Assembly (NCBI RefSeq): GCF_016097555.1
Contig: NC_054707.1
Span: 84,241,621 to 84,305,620 of the forward strand
Reading direction: 5' to 3'
Length of the DNA stretch: 64,000 bases
Source: Gigantopelta aegis
Lineage: Eukaryota; Mollusca; Gastropoda; Neomphalida; Peltospiridae
Part shown: positions 1-10,576 of the stretch, piece after piece
Position numbering within the stretch: position 1 is the first letter of the stretch
How the letters are laid out: each line of letters starts with the position of its first letter
The notes under the pieces: model-generated
The model's input: only the letters and a program-made list of their open reading frames with translations
Database searches by the model: none
Told to the model about the DNA's origin: nothing
Made by a program: the position numbers and the translations under genes

Positions 1-46
1 CTGTCACTGCTTCACCACCTTTGTATCAGTTATATTGACTGGGGCA

Positions 47-158
47 ATACATACATACATACATACATACATACATCTATATCTATCTATCTATCTATCC
101 ATCCATCCATCCATCCATCCATCCATCCATCCATCCATCCATCCATCCATCCCTCCCT

Positions 159-229
<71 letters not shown>
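47..229. repeat. Compound microsatellite (ATAC)n(ATCT)n(ATCC)n(CT)n
   Basis: Uninterrupted short tandem repeats change unit stepwise from ATAC to ATCT to ATCC to CCCT and then a long CT run. The open reading frame across it encodes only low-complexity Ser/Leu/Ile/His and is not a gene. Confidence 0.97.
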
Positions 230-233
<4 letters not shown>

Positions 234-297
234 GATGCCATTTATTTTACTAGATGGTTCAAACTTGTCTAACCATCCAAAACGTGTTGGGTACAAT

Positions 298-765
298 GAG
301 TTGTAAGATACATTGTATCTAACGGACACGAATGTAGTAGTCTATTCCTTACATGTCCTCCAAAACCCGGTTCAAAATAAATTTAAACGTCTTTCCAATT
401 AAAACTCATTTCTTGCACACCCGTTGGTGAGAACATCGTGTGTTATGCTTGATAACACATAGTTGTTTACACACGTACCTGTGTTAACAATTTCAAGACA
501 TACGACTGGCTGCTCCTAGGTGATGACCAGGTCACCAGTGCCATACAACCAATGAAAAACAACACGGTGGAAATAGATTACACTGACTTATAGTTAACCT
601 GACAATGATGTGTCTGTGAGGCGTAAGTTAGCTACAAGTGCAACGTCTGTAGATAACCTTTAGTCGAAAAAGATGTTAAAATTTGCTTAAAACCTGGTTT
701 TTCAGGATATGTAAGAAATAGAATAATACATTTGTGTCCGTTAGATACCATTTATCTCACAACTC
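298..765. mobile_element. MITE-like element with ~75-bp imperfect terminal inverted repeats
   Basis: The left arm (298-370, starting GAGTTGTAAGATA) reappears as its reverse complement at 690-765 (ending TATCTCACAACTC). The arms share long matching stretches such as TATCTAACGGACAC. The roughly 320-bp interior has no coding potential. A related single arm lies at 18702-18761, so the family is dispersed. No clear target-site duplication was found, and the superfamily is not assigned. Confidence 0.7.
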
Positions 766-1164
766 GTGGAGAAAAATGGTATCTACCGGCCACTCATGTA
801 TTATTCTCTAGTTACAGCTTATGCGATTGCAATTAACTTATACATTCGATTTTGATCGTGCTTATTTCATTGGATGATAGCATTATGACATGACCGTTTC
901 ATCACCGTGAAACAACCAATCAAGATTCTAATATAATAATGTCCAGTGTTTATCAGAGACGAAATGACCTACAACGGATGTTCTCTCACGTTTAGATGTC
1001 GTTAAACTTGCGATAGTGTATAGTATACGTATACATGTATAAAACAGTTTTGGTGATAAAATGAAAATACAAATACATTTTAAACGTCTGTTTATTACTA
1101 ACCACAGCTCCACACATTGTTTTGGTGAATGTTTCACCAACTTTCCTTCGTTCACATACCTTTT
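766..1164. other. Unique AT-rich sequence, no feature recognised
   Basis: No coherent ORF, splice-flanked exon or repeat was seen here. The short minus-strand frame at 928-1155 has no recognisable domain. Confidence 0.5.
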
Positions 1165-1258
1165 TCTGACATCCAGTAGCTGAAATTAGGTTGGGATGAC
1201 GTTAAACATTCATTCATTCATTCATTCATGCATTCATTCATTCATGCATTCATTCATA
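1165..1258 (+). mobile_element. SINE 3'-tail fragment with (ATTC)n tail
   Basis: The stretch contains TGACATCCAGTAGC and then GACGTTAAAC, both typical of the tail of the type-B SINEs elsewhere in the window (for example 16459-16712). It ends in an ATTC tetranucleotide run. The 5' part is missing. Confidence 0.55.
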
Positions 1259-1330
1259 GAACACTATTAATTCAAAGTCAAAAATAGTGTGTAATAAATC
1301 TATAAACTACTGTTATTTGGCCTTTGTGAA

Positions 1331-1525
1331 TGGTTTGTCAAACTAAGCTGGATTCGCTTTACACGGCTACTGTCGAACTACTCTTCTATTACTACTGGTT
1401 TGTCAAACTAAGCTGGATTCGCTTTACACGGCTACTGTCGAACTACTCTTCTATTACTACTGGTTTGTCAAACTAAGCTGGATTCGCTTTACACGGCTAC
1501 TGTCGAACTACTCTTCTATTACTAC
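1331..1525. repeat. 65-bp tandem repeat, 3 copies
   Basis: Three essentially identical 65-bp units start at 1331, 1396 and 1461, each beginning TGGTTTGTCAAACTAAGC. The identity suggests recent duplication. Confidence 0.97.
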
Positions 1526-2098
1526 AAGTCGGAGGACCTTTGTTGCTATAGATTTTACAAGTTTACTAGCGAATCTGTCTTTCTCTTTTTGAGTCTGTTT
1601 ACTCACTTGCAATCAGAAAATGTCCGATACAGCACGTTATGGTACACAGGGTGTTGATAACATCCATGCACACTTTTAACAAGTAATAACTGAACACAAT
1701 TTATAAATGCTATTTAGAAACTAAAACAAATACGTTGTGTTCTGTCTGTTTTACGCCCAATTCGTGTATGCGTTTTAAAGTCTGTCGTTCTTGAAACACG
1801 GTTGAAGCCGATGATGAACGTCGTTAAACCATTCTCCAATCACTGCTATGTCGTCTCACCAATTACTGAATCTGGAAATATATATATAAATCATCCATAA
1901 GTACCTAAATTTGTTTTTCTATGTTATTTATAGATTGTTTCTGACATGTTTACGAAGTTATTAAATCTTTCAAGTGACTGATGTACTTCCAAAAGTAGAT
2001 GGCTTTTCAGTTTTGAATAAAATACATTTTGAGTAATACGAATACCAGGATGATGGGGAAAATAACACATTATGTTTGTACACTACTGCTGCTACTGC
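1526..2098. other. Unique non-coding sequence
   Basis: AT-rich sequence with no exon-like ORF. A short GTCGTTAAACC near 1820 resembles a SINE tail but is too short to call. Confidence 0.5.
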
Positions 2099-2636
2099 TA
2101 CATCAACATCATCACAATCACCACCACCACCACCATCATCATCACCACCACCGCCATCATCGTCATCATCATCACCACTATCATCATTAGTAGTATCATC
2201 GTCATTACCACCACCACTATTATCGCCACCACCAACATTATCACCATCAACATCACCATCATTACCATCATCACCACTATCATCATCATCACCAACATTA
2301 TCACCATCATCATCACCAACATTATCATCATCATCACCACCATCATCGTCATTACCATCATCACCACTATCATCATCATCATCACCAACATTATCACCAT
2401 CATCATCACCAACATTATCACCATCATCATCACCAACATTATCATCATCATCACCACCATCATCATCACCATCATCGTCATTACCATCACCATCATCACC
2501 ACCACTATCATCATCATCATCACCACCACCACCATCATCGTCACCACCACCAACATCATCGTCACCACCACCATCATCATCACCACCACCATCATCACCA
2601 CCACCACCATCATCGTCACCACCACCATCACATTAT
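2099..2636. repeat. ATC/ACC trinucleotide microsatellite
   Basis: About 540 bp of interrupted ATC and ACC triplets. Every frame stays open on both strands, giving long Ser/Pro, Ile/Thr or Met/Val low-complexity frames that are artefacts of triplet periodicity. Confidence 0.97.
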
Positions 2637-2750
2637 AACCACCTGCTATCATCAAATTACCATGAGCACCATCATCAAACTCACCAGTCTCTGTCATTAT
2701 GGGCATCCGTCGCCATTATGTTACTGACGGGTTATTATTCAGAAAAAAAA

Positions 2751-3100
2751 CCGGCGTCGTGGTTAGACCATCGGTCTACAGGCGTAGGTACTGGGTTCGG
2801 ATCCCAGTCGAGGCATGGGATTTTTAATCCGGATACCGACTCCAAACCATGAGTGAGTGCTCCGCATTTGCACCGACCAGTGATCCATAACTGGTTTTTA
2901 AAAAAGGCCATGGTTTGTGCTATCCTGCCTGTGGGAAGCGCAAATAAAAGATCCCTTGCTGCTAATCGAGTAGTCCATGTAGTGGTGACAGCGGGTTTCC
3001 TCTCAAACTCTGTGTGGTCCTTAACCATATGTCTGACGCCATATAACTGTAAATAAAATGTGTTGAGTGCGTCGTTAAATAAAACATTTCTTTCTTTCTT
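2751..3100 (+). mobile_element. tRNA-derived SINE, full length, with 12-bp target duplication
   Basis: The tRNA-like head contains a B-box-like GGTTCGGATCC. It is followed by the shared SINE core (GGCCATGGTTTGTGCTATCC, AAAAGATCCCTTGCTGC) and the type-A tail (CCATATGTCTGACGCC, GTCGTTAAATAAAAC, CTTT repeats). The sequence TTATTCAGAAAA occurs immediately upstream (2735-2746) and downstream (3099-3110), a convincing target-site duplication. The head belongs to the type-C family while the tail is type A. Confidence 0.93.
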
Positions 3101-3110
3101 ATTCAGAAAA

Positions 3111-3767
3111 TGTCGGGGTGTAGGCAACTGCCTTTTGCAGTCATTCCTAATTTTACCTACGGCGCGATTCCAAACTAAGGTCGTTCTTTTGAAGGCGACA
3201 AAGAGGAAACGATCGAAGTGGATTTTAGTAAATCACATACAATAAGGATTATAAGCCCTGCAATACATCAATAACTGTTCAGGCCGGAATCTGGTTATTA
3301 ACAAATCGATATACGTGAACATTAACAGAAGCAGTTTTGGCACCTGCCTATGTTGAGAAAGATTTATTACACAAGACATAAGGTATGCTTAATTTGTTTT
3401 AGTCACAGGTGGCAATTACGTCATTTAGTTACAAACACCGAACGATCTTAAGTTATTTATTTATTTATTTATTAAAAATTGAAAACTTTTTTTTTTAAAT
3501 GCAAAAACAAAACAACTCAAAACAAACAACAAACAACCTCAAAAGCCATCGTATCTACAAAGCGAACGCTTATGTTTAGTAATATATATTATACATGCGA
3601 TGAATCGGACAATATTTAGGCTTCATTAACTCGATTTTCTTCCCAGCCAGTGCAGAATGACTTGCACATCAAATACCGTGGTATATACTGTCCTGTCTAT
3701 GGGGAAGTGCATTTAGTTGCATATATAGAACTATAATTAGTAAAACTTAAATCAATTATAAATCAAT
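3111..3767. other. Unique AT-rich sequence
   Basis: No gene is visible. A short TTTA microsatellite lies near 3445-3475. Confidence 0.5.
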
Positions 3768-4506
3768 CATCGCGAGGTTCAGAGAATAGCCAGGTCAGTG
3801 GCGTCACTGAGAGGGTTTTGTCTGCATCGCGAGGTTCGGAGAATAATCAGGTCAGTGGCGTCACTGAGAGTATTTCGTCTGCATCGCGAGGTTCGGAGAA
3901 TAGTCAGGTCACGAGGTTCGGAGAATAGCCAGGTCAGTGGCGGCACTGAGAGGGTTTTGTCTGCATCGCGAGGTTCGGAAAATAGTCAGGTCAGTGGCGT
4001 CACTGAGAGTATTTCGTCTGCATCGCGAGGTTCGGAGAATAGTCAGGTCACGAGGTTCGGAGAATAGCCAGGTCAGTGGCGGCACTGAGAGGGTTTTGTC
4101 TGCATCGCGGGGTTCGGAGAATAGCCAGGTCAGTGGCGGCACTGAGAGGGTTTTGTCTGCATCGCGAGGTTCGGAGAATAGTCAGGTCAGTGGCGTCACT
4201 GAGAGTATTTCGTCTGCATCGCGAGGTTCGGAGAATAGTCAGGTCAGTGGCGTCACTGAGAGTATTTCGTCTGCATCGCGAGGTTCGGAGAATAGTCAGG
4301 TCACAAGGTTCGGAGAATAGCCAGGTCAGTGGCGGCACTGAGAGGGTTTCGTCTGCATCGCGAGGTTCGGAGAATAGCCAGGTCAGTGGCGTCACTGAGA
4401 GGGTTTCGTCTCCATCGCGAGTTTCAGAGAATAGTCAGGTCAGTGGCGTCACTGAGAGGGTTTTGTCTGCATCGCGAGGTTCGAAGAATAGTCAGGTCAG
4501 GTCATA
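3768..4506. repeat. 57-bp minisatellite with 139-bp higher-order unit
   Basis: Repeats of a unit containing CAGTGGCGTCACTGAGAG and GCATCGCGAGGTTCGGAGAA. Two full units plus a 25-bp partial unit recur at a 139-bp offset. Frames stay open because 57 is a multiple of three; the resulting RGSENSQVSG-type peptides look like repeat artefacts. Confidence 0.95.
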
Positions 4507-4512
4507 GGGTTT

Positions 4513-4725
4513 TACGTGCACATTCAGAGCAAGCTGTTGTAACGCACGCCTGTCATGGGCACAGGTGCCGGCCTTGGCCGGCTCTTCTGTCCAGTACAGG
4601 AAAAGGGTTGGGGTGGGTGGGAGAGGGGACCGCCCGCGCTGACAGGTGGAAGGGAGCACCAGCAGCCCCACCGGGATCGGTAGCGGGTTGGGGTGGGGGG
4701 TGGGATGGGTTGGGTGTTGGTGGGT
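4513..4725 (+). repeat. GC-rich dispersed repeat, copy 1
   Basis: This block contains GCCTGTCATGGGCACAGG and then GAGGGGACCGCCCGCGCT. The first half matches 7075-7160 and the second half matches 26985-27080. Nearby sequence is AT-rich, so the GC-rich block stands out. The family is not recognised. Confidence 0.65.
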
Positions 4726-4888
4726 AGAAGTTTTTGTGCTATGGAATTTTGAATGTCCCGTAGGATCAAATCAAAAGAAAAAGGTTGCACAGTTTCTATG
4801 AAGGAATTGGGCGCATTTCGGAACGGTTCGCCGCAAGATAAAGGGGAGCTATGTATAGAGCTCTTCAGATACTTACTCGTCATATTGT

Positions 4889-5985
4889 TTATGTAGACTG
4901 TAATACACAAACAGATTCTTGATCTAGACTGTAATACACAAACAGATTCTTGATCTAGACTGTAATACACAAACAGATTCTTGATCTAGACTGTAATACA
5001 AAAACATATTATTTATCTAGACTGTAATACACAAACAGATTCTTGATCTAGACTGTAATACACAAACAGATTCTTGATCTAGACTGTAATACAAAAACAT
5101 ATTGTTTATCTAGACTGTAATACACAAACAGATTCTTGATCTAGACTGTAATACACAAACATATTATTTATCTAAACTAATACACAAACATATTCTTTAT
5201 CTAGACTGTAATACACAAACATATTCTTTATCTAGACTGTAATACACAAACATATTATTTATCTAAACTAATACACAAACAGATTCTTGATCTAGACTGT
5301 AATACACAAACATATTCTTTATCTAGACTGTAATACACAAACATATTATTTATCTAAACTAATACACAAACAGATTCTTGATCTAGACTGTAATACACAA
5401 ACAGATTCTTTATCTAGACTGTAATACACAAACATATTATTTATCTAAACTAATACACAAACAGATTCTTGATCTAGACTGTAATACACAAACATATTAT
5501 TTATCTAAACTAATACACAAACAGATTCTTGATCTAGACTGTAATACACAAACAGATTCTTTATCTAGACTGTAATACACAAACATATTATTTATCTAAA
5601 CTAATACACAAACAGATTCTTGATCTAGACTGTAATACAAAAACATATTATTTATCTAGACTGTAATACACAAACAGATTCTTGATCTAGACTGTAATAC
5701 ACAAACAGATTCTTGATCTAGACTGTAATACAAAAACATATTGTTTATCTAGACTGTAATACACAAACAGATTCTTGATCTAGACTGTAATACACAAACA
5801 TATTCTTTATCTAAACTAATACACAAACATATTCTTGATCTAGACTGTAATACACAAACAGATTCTTGATCTAGACTGTAATACACAAACATATTCTTTA
5901 TCTAAACTAATACACAAACATATTCTTGATCTAGACTGTAATACACAAACATATTCTTTATCTAGACTGTAATACACAAACTGTT
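4889..5985. repeat. 31-bp minisatellite
   Basis: About 1.1 kb of units such as CTAGACTGTAATACACAAAC followed by AGATTCTTGAT or ATATTATTTAT. Variants with the shorter CTAAACTAATACACAAAC recur in blocks, indicating multi-unit duplication. Confidence 0.97.
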
Positions 5986-6508
5986 CCACTAGACATTCTT
6001 TTCCTGGTTTTGTCATACTGAAAACCAGGAGAGCCGTAATCAAGCGATTAGGACATAGCGAGGCTGATAAAATTTCATTGTTTACACGTTTCCATGGCGG
6101 GACCATTGTAAGTCTAAGGACAATAGCTAACACTGAAGGTTTATACCCAGTCGAAAAAATCACAAATCATAAATAACCGTGTGGGGGTACCGGTGTTACA
6201 AAGCGCATGCGTGGCGACGTTGTGTTGACACAGTGTTACAGCATGCCGTAACGGGTAGATTCCTTACCGTTGTGTGCACACTGCCAGTATTAACGGTGGG
6301 TCGAGCTGTCAGTCACAAACACTCGAAAAGCATTTCAACACGACAGATGGTGGAAAAAGTGCGATAAATAAAATGTCGAATTTGCAGGAGCTTTCTTTTC
6401 AGTCGACATAAAATGACTTATTAAGTGCTCTTATTGTTTCTGCGTGAAGTGACTTTAATTAACTTTCTTGTACTGTGTTGCCAGTACTTAAGTCGGGGCT
6501 TAGAGAAA
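5986..6508 (+). other. Region upstream of the first coding exon (putative 5' flank/UTR)
   Basis: Unique sequence between the 31-bp minisatellite and the predicted start codon. An in-frame stop (TAA at 6422-6424) precedes the ATG at 6509 with no intervening in-frame ATG. No convincing TATA box or initiator can be assigned, and the transcription start is unknown. Confidence 0.4.
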
Positions 6509-6622
6509 ATGGAGACTGTCGAAAAGACGGAAAACGCAACCAAAGCGAGCAGTCATGAGATTGATGAAATGTTTTCTGTGCAAGACGAGGATGGAGTCTT
6601 CCCTGATATACCAACACTTCAG
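6509..6622 (+). CDS. Predicted first coding exon of an unrecognised three-exon gene
   Basis: This exon encodes 38 residues starting METVEKTENATK and ending DGVFPDIPTLQ. The chosen ATG is the first after an upstream in-frame stop and has a good context (AAA before, G after). The exon ends CAG at 6622 with GTGGGT following as donor, in phase 0. The peptide is acidic and polar with no signal peptide or membrane segment. Its sequence complexity is normal, unlike the surrounding repeats. The intron starts almost directly with a poly-C and CT microsatellite (6632-6783). It would join the exon at 28159, also phase 0, although skipped exons in the 21.5-kb intron cannot be excluded. The protein family is not recognised. 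Confidence 0.6.
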
Positions 6623-6631
6623 GTGGGTGAC

Positions 6632-6711
6632 TCCCCCCCCCCCCCCCTCTCTCTCTCTCGTTCTCTCTGTCACTCTCTCTCTCTCTCTCATTCTTTCTGT
6701 CTTTCTCTCTG

Positions 6712-6783
<72 letters not shown>
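6632..6783. repeat. Poly-C then (CT)n microsatellite at the start of intron 1
   Basis: About 14 C residues are followed by interrupted and then pure CT repeats, starting 9 bases after the predicted splice donor. Confidence 0.97.
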
Positions 6784-6786
<3 letters not shown>

Positions 6787-6974
6787 GAGAATTTGTTCCC
6801 CACGTCCAATTATTACATATAGTGAGATGAGGAGAAAGTCGTTTTTAATTGAATTTTTTTTTTAATGAAAATGCATTTGAAAAGTCCTTTGATTGACACA
6901 TTTATGGAAAGATGCCATATGTTAGAGTAGGTTGAAATAGGAAATAAAATATATATAAAAAATGCAATTCGGCA

Positions 6975-7160
6975 CTATTATCGCAAAACACCTCTGCTTG
7001 GAACCGGAACTATGATACGAACCCAGTACGTAAACACGAGGAGTTGTTAGAACTCCGCCAGCTGTGAGTGTGGGTAATTTGTGGCATGCTTCCATCAGAT
7101 GACTGTTCAAACAGGCCTGTCGTGGGCACAAGCTCTGACTTCGCCAGCTCCACATTGGCC
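6975..7160 (-). mobile_element. Degenerate SINE head (minus) next to a GC-rich dispersed repeat fragment
   Basis: The reverse complement of 6985-7045 reads GTACTGGGTTCGTATC, a B-box like that of the type-C SINE heads at 32195 and 61696. The adjoining 7075-7160 carries GCCTGTCGTGGGCACA in + orientation, related to the repeat at 4513. Confidence 0.45.
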
Positions 7161-7455
7161 TACTGTATATAATGACCTAAGTCCACCGTAACGGTATTCA
7201 GTGACGTGATATGGGGCACTCAGGACAGAGTCAACCTCGTAAAGCCACTAGAAACATGTAACACACTTAGTAGTAATCCCATCACACATACCCACGACGT
7301 AACCTCAAGGCTTTCGATCGATAAAAGTGACCTTTTGAGTTACCGGTTACGAAACACTTTCATTTGTCTAGACGTAACAGATGCAAATTTCCTTTCCTTT
7401 GACTGAGACGAGCAATTGTTGTTGTCTTGGAATGTTACAAGAAATAATCGACACA

Positions 7456-7712
7456 TCGCCTGGTAAGCGATCAGTCTAGACCGATTCCCGTCGTTGGACC
7501 CATCCAGCAAGTGCTCAACAACTGGTATATGGTATCCTGTCTATTGGATGGTACATATAAAAGATCCCTTGCTGCTAGTCGAAACATGTAATCCATTGAG
7601 TGACAACAGCGGGTTTTCTCTCTCATTATATGCGTGGTCAATAACTATATGTCCGACGCCATATAATCGTAAATAGAACTGTGTAGAAAGCAACATGAAA
7701 TAACATTTCGTT
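7456..7712 (+). mobile_element. Degenerate type-A SINE
   Basis: The core motif ACATATAAAAGATCCCTTGC and the tail TATGTCCGACGCCATATAA are recognisable, with a decayed tRNA-like head around 7460-7500. Confidence 0.85.
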
Positions 7713-7719
7713 CGTAATT

Positions 7720-7977
7720 TCACTTTATGTCATGTATACAGCTTCCACTTTATGTCATTGTATACAGTTTTCACTTTGTCATTGTATACAGCTTTCACTT
7801 TATGTCATTGTATACAGTTTTCACTTTATGTCATTGTATACAGCTTTCACTTTGTCATTGTATACAGCTTTCACTTTGTCATTGTATACAGCTTTCAATT
7901 TATGTCATTGTATACAGTTTTCACTTTATGTCATTGTATACAGATTTCACTTTATGTCATTGTATACAGCTTTCAGT
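7720..7977. repeat. 26-bp minisatellite
   Basis: About ten copies of a unit containing TGTCATTGTATACAGCTTTC, some shortened to about 22 bp. The array starts directly at the 3' end of the preceding SINE. Confidence 0.95.
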
Positions 7978-8063
7978 TTCAATGAAAATAAACATAACCC
8001 AGAAACAATTTGTTTGTACACAATGAATTTTCATCAAATAAGATTATATTTTGCGTACACGCG

Positions 8064-8219
8064 TCCATCCATGCCTCCCTCCATCCGCCCGCCCGCCCGT
8101 CCGTCCGTCCGTCCGTCCGTCCGTCCATCCATCCATCCATCCATCCATCCGTTCGTCCGTCCGTCCGTCCATCCATCCACCCCCACACATACATATATAC
8201 ATACGTATACAGACGCACG

Positions 8220-8262
<43 letters not shown>
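8064..8262. repeat. Compound microsatellite (CCGT)n(CCAT)n(CA)n
   Basis: Pure tetranucleotide runs grade into CA repeats. Open frames here are low-complexity artefacts. Confidence 0.97.
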
Positions 8263-8265
<3 letters not shown>

Positions 8266-8784
8266 GATAATAGGTTTGCTCAAAATGGTCAGTTTAAAAC
8301 GTAGGTTATACGCCTTTTAATGGTATGTGCTAGCACACGGTACCGTGACGGCATACACATTTAATACGGGTGTCTACTGCCATCAAAATGTGATACAAGC
8401 AACAAGATACATATGCGATATGACATATTTGTAGAAAAGCTTTTTTTAACACTATTAGTGGTTTTATTTGATCTGTGAAAGGTATTGTGATAGGTTTGCT
8501 GCACATTAACGTACACGAATGCGTACCGGAGTGAAATATTTGGAACCAAAATCAATTCTGCTATGAGGTTTGTTGCTTGAAAAGAACAAGTGAATGTCCC
8601 ATTCAGTTCCAAGGTTAACTCGGTTTCCGACCAGCCACAACAACAACAACAACAGTATTCGGGTACAACTAAACAAGAGAATGAAAGAAGTGACCACCTC
8701 CAGTTAGCAGACACCTGTTTCTACCAGATGACCTTGATACACAGTTACCTGTATTAAACAACCACATGTTAACAAGTCATGTTT
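8263..8784. other. Unique sequence without a supported gene
   Basis: Two overlapping minus frames (8361-8714 and 8506-8697) lack recognisable domains and show no convincing splice-site pair. A short CAA run lies near 8640. Confidence 0.45.
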
Positions 8785-8822
<38 letters not shown>

Positions 8823-8903
8823 GCATACACAAACATGAGCACAAAAATCCACCTACCCACCAACACACATATGCACACATACACCTGCACAGACACACAC
8901 ATA
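8785..8903. repeat. CA-rich microsatellite
   Basis: A pure CA run at about 8789-8819 is followed by CA-rich sequence. Confidence 0.9.
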
Positions 8904-9205
8904 TGTTAAAGTTTATATTGTTTAACGCATAATGAGAGCACATTGATTTATTAATCATCGGCTATTGGATGCTAAACATTTGGTAATTTTGACAGTCTTA
9001 GAGAGGAAGCCCGCTAAATTTTTCCATAATAGCAATGTATCATTTATATGCACCATCCCATAGACAGGATAGCACATACCACGGCCTTTCATATACCCTG
9101 GCTGAAACGAACAAGGTAGCACAATGTGTCAACCAACGGGGATCGATCCTAGACCGACCGCGCATGAGTCGAACGCTTTACCCCTGGACTACGCCCCGCC
9201 CCTAC
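8904..9205 (-). mobile_element. Type-B SINE, minus strand
   Basis: The reverse complement shows a tRNA-like head with GGGATCGATCC-type B box near 9145, the shared core (GGATAGCACATACCACGGCC on the + strand) and the type-B tail (TTGGTAATTTTGACA, AATCATCGGCTATTGGATG on the + strand). Confidence 0.88.
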
Positions 9206-9447
9206 AAACAATATGTATACACATAAATACATACATACACATAAGTATACAAATACACATACACATATGTATATACATAAACACATAGTCATACACATAC
9301 ACAGCCATAAACATACACATACACATATATATACACACAGTTATACGCATACACATAAGTAATATGATACTCACATACACATACACACAAAAAGCTGTAT
9401 ACATCCCCCACCCCCCACACACACACAGATTATATATATATATATTT
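9206..9447. repeat. Imperfect CA/TA-rich microsatellite
   Basis: ACATAC-type repeats end in (TA)n at about 9428-9446. The array begins exactly at the 5' end of the adjoining SINE. Confidence 0.9.
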
Positions 9448-9877
9448 TGTACTGTTGTGTATGTACGAATAATTTGAAAGAGATGATTTCTAGTCCGTGA
9501 CTTTTGTAATTAGGTTAACTGTCCTAATTACCGGACAGCTCGATAACACGTATCTGCCCCCTCATTTAGCCTCGCTTTGGTGGGCTGTAAACCGTTATCT
9601 ATTAAATATGTAACACGTATCTATGTCCGCGTGTGCGACGGTCTGTTAAAGTGGTTTGTAGCTGTTCACCTGTCGCCCTAAACCTATCATTAAATAATAA
9701 ATTTCGCTGTGAGTCGCATTAACATGATTATCAGCTAAAACACACGGAGACAAAGGATTAATAGAGACACACGGTCCGCTACACAAACAGTACCCGCCCC
9801 CAGTAGTTAAAATCAGGTAATGACATTGGCACGACCCCTCTAGGTGGCTCAGAACACATCGCAATCCGTAATCCAGC
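9448..9877. other. Unique sequence, no gene recognised
   Basis: The minus frame 9646-9894 runs into the following minisatellite and has no domain signature. Confidence 0.45.
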
Positions 9878-10511
9878 AACCTCTCTTCCAACACCCCAGC
9901 GACCTCTCTTCAAACACCCTAGCAACCTCTCTTACAACACCCCAGCGACCCCTCTTCCCAACATCCCAGCGACCTCTCTTCAAACACCCTAGCAACCTCT
10001 CTTCCAACACCCCAGCGACCTCTCTTCTAACACCCCAGCGACCTCTCTTCCAACACCCCAGCAACCTCTATTCTAACACCCCAGCAACCTCTCTTCCCAA
10101 CACCCCAGCAACCTCTCTTCCAACACCCCAGCAACTTCTCTTCCAACACCCCAGCAACCTCTCTTCCTAACACCCCAGCAACCTCTCTTCCAACACCCCA
10201 GCAACGTCTCTTCCAACACCCCAGCGACCTCTCTTCCCAACACCCCAGCAACCTCTCTTCCAACACCGAGCAACCTCTCTTCTCAACACCCCAGCAACCT
10301 CTCTTCCAACACCCCAGCAACCTCTCTTCTAACACCCCAGCAACCTCTCTTCCAACACCCCAGCGACCTCTCTTCCCAACACCCCAGCAACCTCTCTTCT
10401 AACACATCAGCAACATCTCTTCCAACACCCAGCAACCTCTCTTCTCAACACCCCAGCAACCTCTCTTCCAACACCCCAGCAACCTCTCTTCTAACACCCC
10501 AGCGACCTCAT
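9878..10511. repeat. 23-bp minisatellite
   Basis: More than 25 copies of a unit reading CCTCTCTTCCAACACCCCAG plus CAA, with minor variants (GCGA, TTCTAA, TTCCCAA). Confidence 0.97.
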
Positions 10512-10576
10512 TCTCGTATCAGTATCTGTAGGTGATCCTTCCTGTTAGTTCCGTATTCAAATCCTACCTAGAACAC

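Noticed and set aside
2072..2852. Long overlapping ORFs on both strands (Ser/Pro, Ile/Thr, Met/Val)
   Set aside because: They follow the ATC/ACC triplet repeat, which is open in every frame.
3798..4507. Repeat protein with RGSENSQVSG-like units
   Set aside because: The 57-bp unit is a multiple of three, so frames stay open on both strands. There is no start context, splice sites or unique flanking domain.
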